In this document: one piece after another, positions 61,501 through 64,000 of the stretch
Layout: the number at the start of each line of letters is the position of its first letter
Numbering within the stretch: the first letter of the stretch is position 1
Assembly (NCBI RefSeq): GCF_900105175.1
Contig: NZ_LT629771.1
Span: 6,654,622 to 6,718,621 of the forward strand
Length of the DNA: 64,000 nt
Source of the DNA: Jiangella sp. DSM 45060
Lineage (GTDB): Bacteria; Actinomycetota; Actinomycetes; Jiangellales; Jiangellaceae
Reading direction: 5' to 3'
Notes under the pieces: generated by a model
The model's input: the letters and a program-made list of their open reading frames with translations, nothing else
The model's database searches: none
Told to the model about the DNA's origin: nothing
Translations under genes and position numbers: made by a program

Positions 61501-61672
61501 CACCCGCACGGTCGACGACGTCGCACCCGGCCGGGCCGCGTACCAGTCGTTCGCGACGCGCGCGGCCGAGGTCGCGGCCGGCGAGCTGACCGTCCAGGCC
61601 ACCGGCACCGTCGACGGTGAGGAGGTGACGACCGAGGTCACGGCCGAGTACGACGCCGCCACGTGCGGCTGA
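58577..61672 (+). CDS. Secreted multidomain GH43-family glycosidase
   Basis: This 1031-residue enzyme has a signal peptide (about residues 1-34, ending APAAAADP). A five-bladed GH43 propeller covers about 40-360: Asp base in YYSADPAPLVV, Asp modulator in NIDPTVLVDDG, Glu acid in TGFFEAAWIFERNG. F5/8-like modules lie at about 365-517 and 781-925, a Big_4-like domain at 524-594, and two Ig-like domains at 602-770. The C-terminal module (938-1031) is shared with the preceding enzyme. Family members act as arabinofuranosidases or xylosidases. The AGGAGAGGAG ribosome site (58563-58572) supports the ATG at 58577. It starts 17 nt after the preceding gene. Confidence 0.92.
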   Translation: MTTIRRGGPFAVVVAVAAGLLGPAAPAAAADPVTFTNTENPILGDGSYYSADPAPLVVPAGAPGNDTGADQLYVYTGHDEAGPTRNDFIMNEWGAFVTSGVDAGEWTHHPSLMRPEQVFGWATPGRAYAGQVVRGVDGRYYWYVPVNEAASPASDKFGIGVAVSDTPTGPWTDHAGAPIISQRVPTANTIHNIDPTVLVDDGRVYVYWGSFGNLRMLELAPDMKTPIGSVRTVTGLTGFFEAAWIFERNGTYYLVYAGNNAGPTSPCTPANYHACIAYGTATSPEGPWTYRGTILPPVSSTTSHPGIVEFDGEWWLAYHTADAVGGNHFRRSVAIDRVEWDDTQSPPRIEPVVTTPPKVEDVTPRANVAQEATVTVSNTPVPTQYWVKALNDEIVRPNPLPPDMWGTWTGNNPPQQWVQYTWDRPMRLAGSQIEFWNDQPQGTGVGVAAPAAWRIQYWDGAWRDVPNPSGYGTATNGFQDTTFDPVTTTQVRAVFDASTNGSTYSAVAVEEWKVLAEQPASVAPPSLVVEVDETELPGTVPVTFPSSGETLRIPAFWDALSPSDVASPGTLTVEGSVLGYAGGRVTAEVTVIDPGDTEGDVTPPVVTLTPSGSAGSAGWFRSDVRVRIDGADDRGGRVSIESAVDDGAPVTAGPVRYTDVAVTGDGEHTVVARATDRAGNTSDDASLAVRIDRAAPVSAGVVDEAARMVTVTAADATSGVAGIEYALGAGGAWQPYTGPVAAPDAQRHQVFFRATDAAGNVETAKSAVIAADISGPLTGNVAPLGSATASYTAGWNAVTALNDGLDPASPSQAQLWGTWSGTRPASQWIQYTWSRPIRLTGAEIKFWRDQPPATGDGVAAPDSWVLQYWDGAAWIDVADPSGYGTSTTAFNTVTFAPVTTDRLRATLAANGNGTTFSAVAATEWRVFADDPGVAPEVPVTVEAETRCIGRNAFVAVRVTNDHAAPVDVRIETPYGTRTVDDVAPGRAAYQSFATRAAEVAAGELTVQATGTVDGEEVTTEVTAEYDAATCG

Positions 61673-61682
61673 CGTCCCACCG

Positions 61683-61716
61683 ATCGGGCCGGCCGGTCCC
61701 TCGCGGCCGGCCCGAT
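61683..61716. terminator. Bidirectional terminator hairpin after GH43/HepT
   Basis: Perfect 12-bp arms (61683-61694 and 61705-61716, ATCGGGCCGGCC) enclose a 10-nt loop. It lies 10 nt after the GH43 stop, with its right arm reaching to within 2 nt of the convergent HepT stop at 61718. Confidence 0.75.
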
Positions 61717-61717
61717 G

Positions 61718-62083
61718 CTATGTCGCATCCTCGATGCCGAGTCGCCGGATCAGTTCCGGAATCCGGACGGCGAGCGCGGAGAACACGAGACGATCGTCGA
61801 CCTTGTCGTAGTGATGGGCGATCAGGTTGCGCATGCGGGCGATCGCGACCCACTCGATGTCGTCGTGGAGGTCCTTGAAGGAGTCCGGCAGCTTCTCGAC
61901 CACGGTGGCCACCTGGATCAGGATGTGCCGGCCGTTGTTGCGCAGGACGCGACCCCGCGGGCTGTCGTCCAGGTACGCCTCGATGCCCAGACTCACCGTG
62001 TACGCCGCGTCGGCGCCCATGCCGGCAAGATCCTGGAGCCGGCGGCCGACTCGCTCGGACGCCGCGTCTTCGGCAGCTGTCAC
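61718..62083 (-). CDS. hepT: HepT-like toxin RNase (DUF86)
   Basis: This 121-residue helical protein has the HepT catalytic motif RNLIAHHYDKVD near residues 85-96, matching the Rx4HxY consensus, and belongs to the HEPN-domain RNases. In known MNT-HepT pairs the antitoxin AMPylates the Tyr next to the His to silence the toxin. The GTG start overlaps the MNT gene stop by 4 nt (GTGA), so the antitoxin is made first. No other defence gene is adjacent. Confidence 0.88.
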   Translation of the reverse strand: MTAAEDAASERVGRRLQDLAGMGADAAYTVSLGIEAYLDDSPRGRVLRNNGRHILIQVATVVEKLPDSFKDLHDDIEWVAIARMRNLIAHHYDKVDDRLVFSALAVRIPELIRRLGIEDAT

Positions 62084-62538
62084 AGCCCGACGGCCTCCGC
62101 GCGCGCATGCTCGGTCACCCGGCCGTCCGCTCGCCCGTCCACGACGTCCACGCCGACGGTCAGCAGTTCCTCGAGATCGTGCTCCAGCGTGAGCAGATCG
62201 ACGATGTCGTGCCGGTCGGTGAAATCCACGATCAGATCCAGATCCGACGACGGGTCGTCGTCACCGCGCGCCACCGAACCGAAGACCCGTGGCTGCGGCA
62301 GCCCGGCTCGGGCGAACAGCTCTCGAACCTGCTCGCGGCGAGCCGCCAACGCCGTCGATGGCCGGATCGCCAAGGCCTGGTCCAAGGCGGCGCGAGCGGC
62401 GTCCGACGGCTGGCGCCGACCGCTCTCGATCGCCGCGATGAGCGGCTGCTTCACGCCCGTCCGCTCGGCGAGCTCACGCTGGGAGAGTCGCAGGATCCCT
62501 CGACGGGTCCGGACGAAGTCACCGTATGCTGTCGCCAC
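62080..62538 (-). CDS. mntA: XRE-HTH fused to MNT nucleotidyltransferase antitoxin
   Basis: This 152-residue antitoxin has an XRE-type HTH (ILRLSQRELAERTGVKQPLI, residues 15-34) followed by a minimal nucleotidyltransferase with VFGSVARGDDDPSSDLDLIV near residues 85-104, matching GSxxRG...SDxDL. It should AMPylate HepT, and the HTH should repress the operon. A 19-bp palindrome (62547-62565) lies 8 nt upstream of its GTG start, as expected for autoregulation. Many MNT antitoxins lack the HTH, so this is the fused variant. Confidence 0.88.
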   Translation of the reverse strand: MATAYGDFVRTRRGILRLSQRELAERTGVKQPLIAAIESGRRQPSDAARAALDQALAIRPSTALAARREQVRELFARAGLPQPRVFGSVARGDDDPSSDLDLIVDFTDRHDIVDLLTLEHDLEELLTVGVDVVDGRADGRVTEHARAEAVGL

Positions 62539-62546
62539 ACCATCAC

Positions 62547-62565
62547 GATAACAAACTATGTTATC
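62547..62565. promoter_or_regulatory. Autoregulatory operator of the MNT-HepT pair
   Basis: GATAACA-AACTA-TGTTATC forms perfect 7-bp arms with a 5-nt centre in an AT-rich patch, 8 nt before the antitoxin start. The antitoxin's own HTH is the likely binder. Confidence 0.65.
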
Positions 62566-62580
62566 AACAGCTAGGTGGAG

Positions 62581-63777
62581 CTATGCGCGTCCGACCTGGA
62601 GAGGCAGCACACCGCCGTGGTGGAGGCGGACGTCGTCGGGGGCGCCGTCGGCCAGGCGCAGGTCCGGCAGCTCGCGGGCGACCGCCTCGAGCATGAGCCG
62701 GGCCTCCAGTCGGCCCAGCGAGGCGCCCAGGCAGAAGTGGCTCCCGTACCCGAACGCGATGTGCCCGGCGACGTCGGCGCGGTGCACGTCGAACACGTCC
62801 GGGTCGGAGAAGACCTCGGGGTCGCGGTTGGCGCCCCACAGCGACAGGCCGACCCGCTCGAACGCCGGGATCGTCCCGCCGGCGAGGTCCAGCTCGCGGA
62901 ACGTGAACCGCGGCGGCACGATTTCGACCGGCCCGCGGAAGCGCAACGTCTCCTCGACGACGGCACTCGCCAGCGCCGGGTCGGCGCGCAGGTCGTCCCA
63001 CTGCTCGGGATGCGTGAGCAGCAGCCGCAGCGCGTTCGCGATGACGTCGACCGTCGTCTCCTGGCCGGCGATGAGCAGCAGCTGCACCATCGCGACCAGC
63101 TCGTCGCGGTCCAGGGCGTCACCCTGCGTCTCCAGCGCGACCAGCTCGGAGATCAGGTCGTCGCGCGGTTCGGCCCGGCGCCGCGCGGCCAGCTCGTCGA
63201 CGTACGCGGCGAACGCCAACGTGGCCGAGCCGTCGTGGTCGGACGCGGAGACGATGGTCGCCGACCAGTCGCGGAACCGGGCGCGATCCTCGTCCGGCAC
63301 GCCGACCAGCTGGGCGATGACGTTGACGGGCAGCGGGTCGGCGAGGTCGGTCACGGCGTCGAACCGGCCCAGCCGGCGCACGTGCCCGACGAGCTCGGCC
63401 GCGACGCCGGCGATCCAGTCCTCCAGCCGGGCCACCGTGCGGGCGGTGAACGCGGTGCTGACCAGCCGCCGCAGCCGGGTGTGGTCGGGCGGGTCCAGGG
63501 CGATGAGCTGCCGTGACGAGATGCGCTCGGTCTCGCTGGGCGGGTACGGCGACGGCGACAGGTCCGGCTCCTGGTGCTTGTGCACCTCGTGGCCGATGTC
63601 CGGATGCTGCAGGCCGGCCAGCACGTCGGCGTGCCGGGCGACGATCCAGAACCGGTTGCCGGCCGGGTCGTACTGCGGGACCGGCGTGCCGGCGGCGCGC
63701 ACGCGGGCGTAGAAGGCGTGCGGGTCGCGCCGGGTCTCGGGCTCCCACAGCTCCATCGGCCTGAAGTCGTCGATCAC
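62581..63777 (-). CDS. Cytochrome P450
   Basis: This 398-residue haem monooxygenase has the I-helix AGQETTVDVI near residue 235, the ExxR motif in EETLRFRGPVEI near 273 and the haem-Cys loop FGYGSHFCLGASLGRLEARL near 345. A soluble bacterial class I P450 of this length needs ferredoxin partners, none of which is adjacent. Substrate is unknown. The GTG start at 63777 has a GGAGGA ribosome site (63786-63791). Repeat element B begins about 5 nt upstream of that site. Confidence 0.95.
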   Translation of the reverse strand: MIDDFRPMELWEPETRRDPHAFYARVRAAGTPVPQYDPAGNRFWIVARHADVLAGLQHPDIGHEVHKHQEPDLSPSPYPPSETERISSRQLIALDPPDHTRLRRLVSTAFTARTVARLEDWIAGVAAELVGHVRRLGRFDAVTDLADPLPVNVIAQLVGVPDEDRARFRDWSATIVSASDHDGSATLAFAAYVDELAARRRAEPRDDLISELVALETQGDALDRDELVAMVQLLLIAGQETTVDVIANALRLLLTHPEQWDDLRADPALASAVVEETLRFRGPVEIVPPRFTFRELDLAGGTIPAFERVGLSLWGANRDPEVFSDPDVFDVHRADVAGHIAFGYGSHFCLGASLGRLEARLMLEAVARELPDLRLADGAPDDVRLHHGGVLPLQVGRA

Positions 63778-63795
63778 GGGTGCCGTCCTCCGGCT

Positions 63796-63883
63796 GGAGG
63801 GTGGGGGATGCCGGCCCCGCCCGCCTCGCTCGTTCCTCGCTCGGACGCCCGCAGCCTACCCGTGCCGGCGTCCCCCACCCTCC
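63796..63883 (-). repeat. Repeat element B: inverted copy of the 74-nt element
   Basis: Arms 63796-63815 and 63864-63883 pair over 20 bp with one T/G position, around a 48-nt loop the same size as in element A. The core 63803-63876 is the reverse complement of 42283-42356, with 72 of 74 bases identical. The outer stem (GGAGGGT with ACCCTCC) is unlike element A's but self-complementary. It lies between the terminator of the preceding gene and the P450 start, in the same orientation relative to transcription as copy A. Confidence 0.85.
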
Positions 63884-63896
63884 GGTGCGGATGGCC

Positions 63897-63929
63897 CCCG
63901 CCGGCCGGTCTCGCGGACCGGCCGGCGGG
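63897..63929 (-). terminator. Terminator hairpin downstream of partial gene
   Basis: Perfect 14-bp GC-rich arms (63897-63910 and 63916-63929) enclose the loop TCGCG, 12 nt after the stop codon of the leftward partial gene. No T run follows, as is usual in high-GC actinomycetes. Confidence 0.7.
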
Positions 63930-63941
63930 CCACGTCGAGCG

Positions 63942-64000
63942 TCAGACCGCCAGCTCGGTGCGGGCGTTCGCCGCTGCCGAGACCACGGTGTCCTTCTGCT
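63942..64000 (-). CDS. 3' end of a leftward gene (rest outside window)
   Basis: Only the last 18 codons and the stop of this gene are in the window; the encoded tail is QKDTVVSAAANARTELAV. Too little is present to name a family. A perfect hairpin 12 nt downstream supports this as a true gene end. Confidence 0.45.
   Translation of the reverse strand, partial: QKDTVVSAAANARTELAV

Noticed and set aside
1-64000. CRISPR arrays, insertion sequences, prophage genes, rRNA or tRNA genes
   Set aside because: No regularly spaced repeats, transposase or integrase motifs, phage structural genes or conserved RNA sequences were recognised in either strand.

Overview
The window is very GC-rich DNA (roughly 70% or more by eye) with frequent GTG starts and many 4-nt ATGA/GTGA gene overlaps. 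Together with a Bpa-type proteasome activator, a mycothiol-family DinB-like enzyme, several ECF sigma factors with fused C-terminal domains, and PadR, HxlR, LacI and Lrp regulators, this points to the chromosome of a free-living, saprophytic actinomycete. A Jiangella-like or related soil actinomycete is plausible, but the genus cannot be fixed from the sequence alone. No rRNA, tRNA, CRISPR array, insertion sequence or phage gene was recognised.

Layout. 1-3.9 kb: the end of a Cys-rich exported protein, a DGPF/YCII protein coupled to an ECF42-type sigma factor, a RibD-like reductase and a SigG-type ECF sigma factor. 3.9-10 kb: a leftward sugar operon (lipoprotein, two permeases, Gfo/Idh/MocA oxidoreductase, sulfatase), faced by a double-HTH Lrp/AsnC regulator. 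11-19 kb: housekeeping and metabolic genes (GrpB, DUF389, 2-hydroxyacid dehydrogenase, nitrilase, MobA-like transferase, K+ channel, quinone oxidoreductase, NUDIX, DoxX/HxlR pair). 19-24.4 kb: PadR regulator with an ABC/FtsX exporter, a small Arg-rich ORF and Bpa. 24.4-33.3 kb: conserved core genes (HAD phosphatase, serS, pheA, a large phosphatase-like membrane protein, arylamine N-acetyltransferase, glycosyltransferase, arcA). 33.5-38.5 kb: SEC-C protein, HATPase regulator, flavohemoprotein and a two-gene AAA-ATPase cassette bordered by CTAG-rich palindromes. 38.5-45 kb: a deletion-derived AraC/VOC remnant, a secreted S15 peptidase, an AraC regulator, and an ascorbate-type PTS (IIC-IIB-IIA).

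45-61.7 kb is a plant-polysaccharide (probably arabinan or arabinoside) locus. A LacI-family regulator faces a leftward operon (binding protein, two permeases, GH127 arabinofuranosidase, RraA-like protein). A rightward operon encodes a WxL-like secreted protein, a DUF916-like membrane-anchored partner and two giant multidomain secreted glycoside hydrolases (MGH1-like and GH43) sharing a C-terminal module. The two operons carry different palindromic operators, so they are probably under different LacI-type control. The window ends with an HTH-MNT/HepT toxin-antitoxin pair, a cytochrome P450 and the 3' end of another gene.

The most unusual non-coding signal is a 74-nt repeat present twice (42283-42356 and, inverted, 63803-63876). 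The two copies differ at 2 positions. Each is capped by its own non-homologous but self-complementary outer stem, which implies a conserved RNA or DNA hairpin. Other structured intergenic signals are long AT-richer hairpins between convergent genes, a C-loop hairpin after arcA whose G-U pairs only fit the + strand, and operators in front of the toxin-antitoxin and sugar operons.
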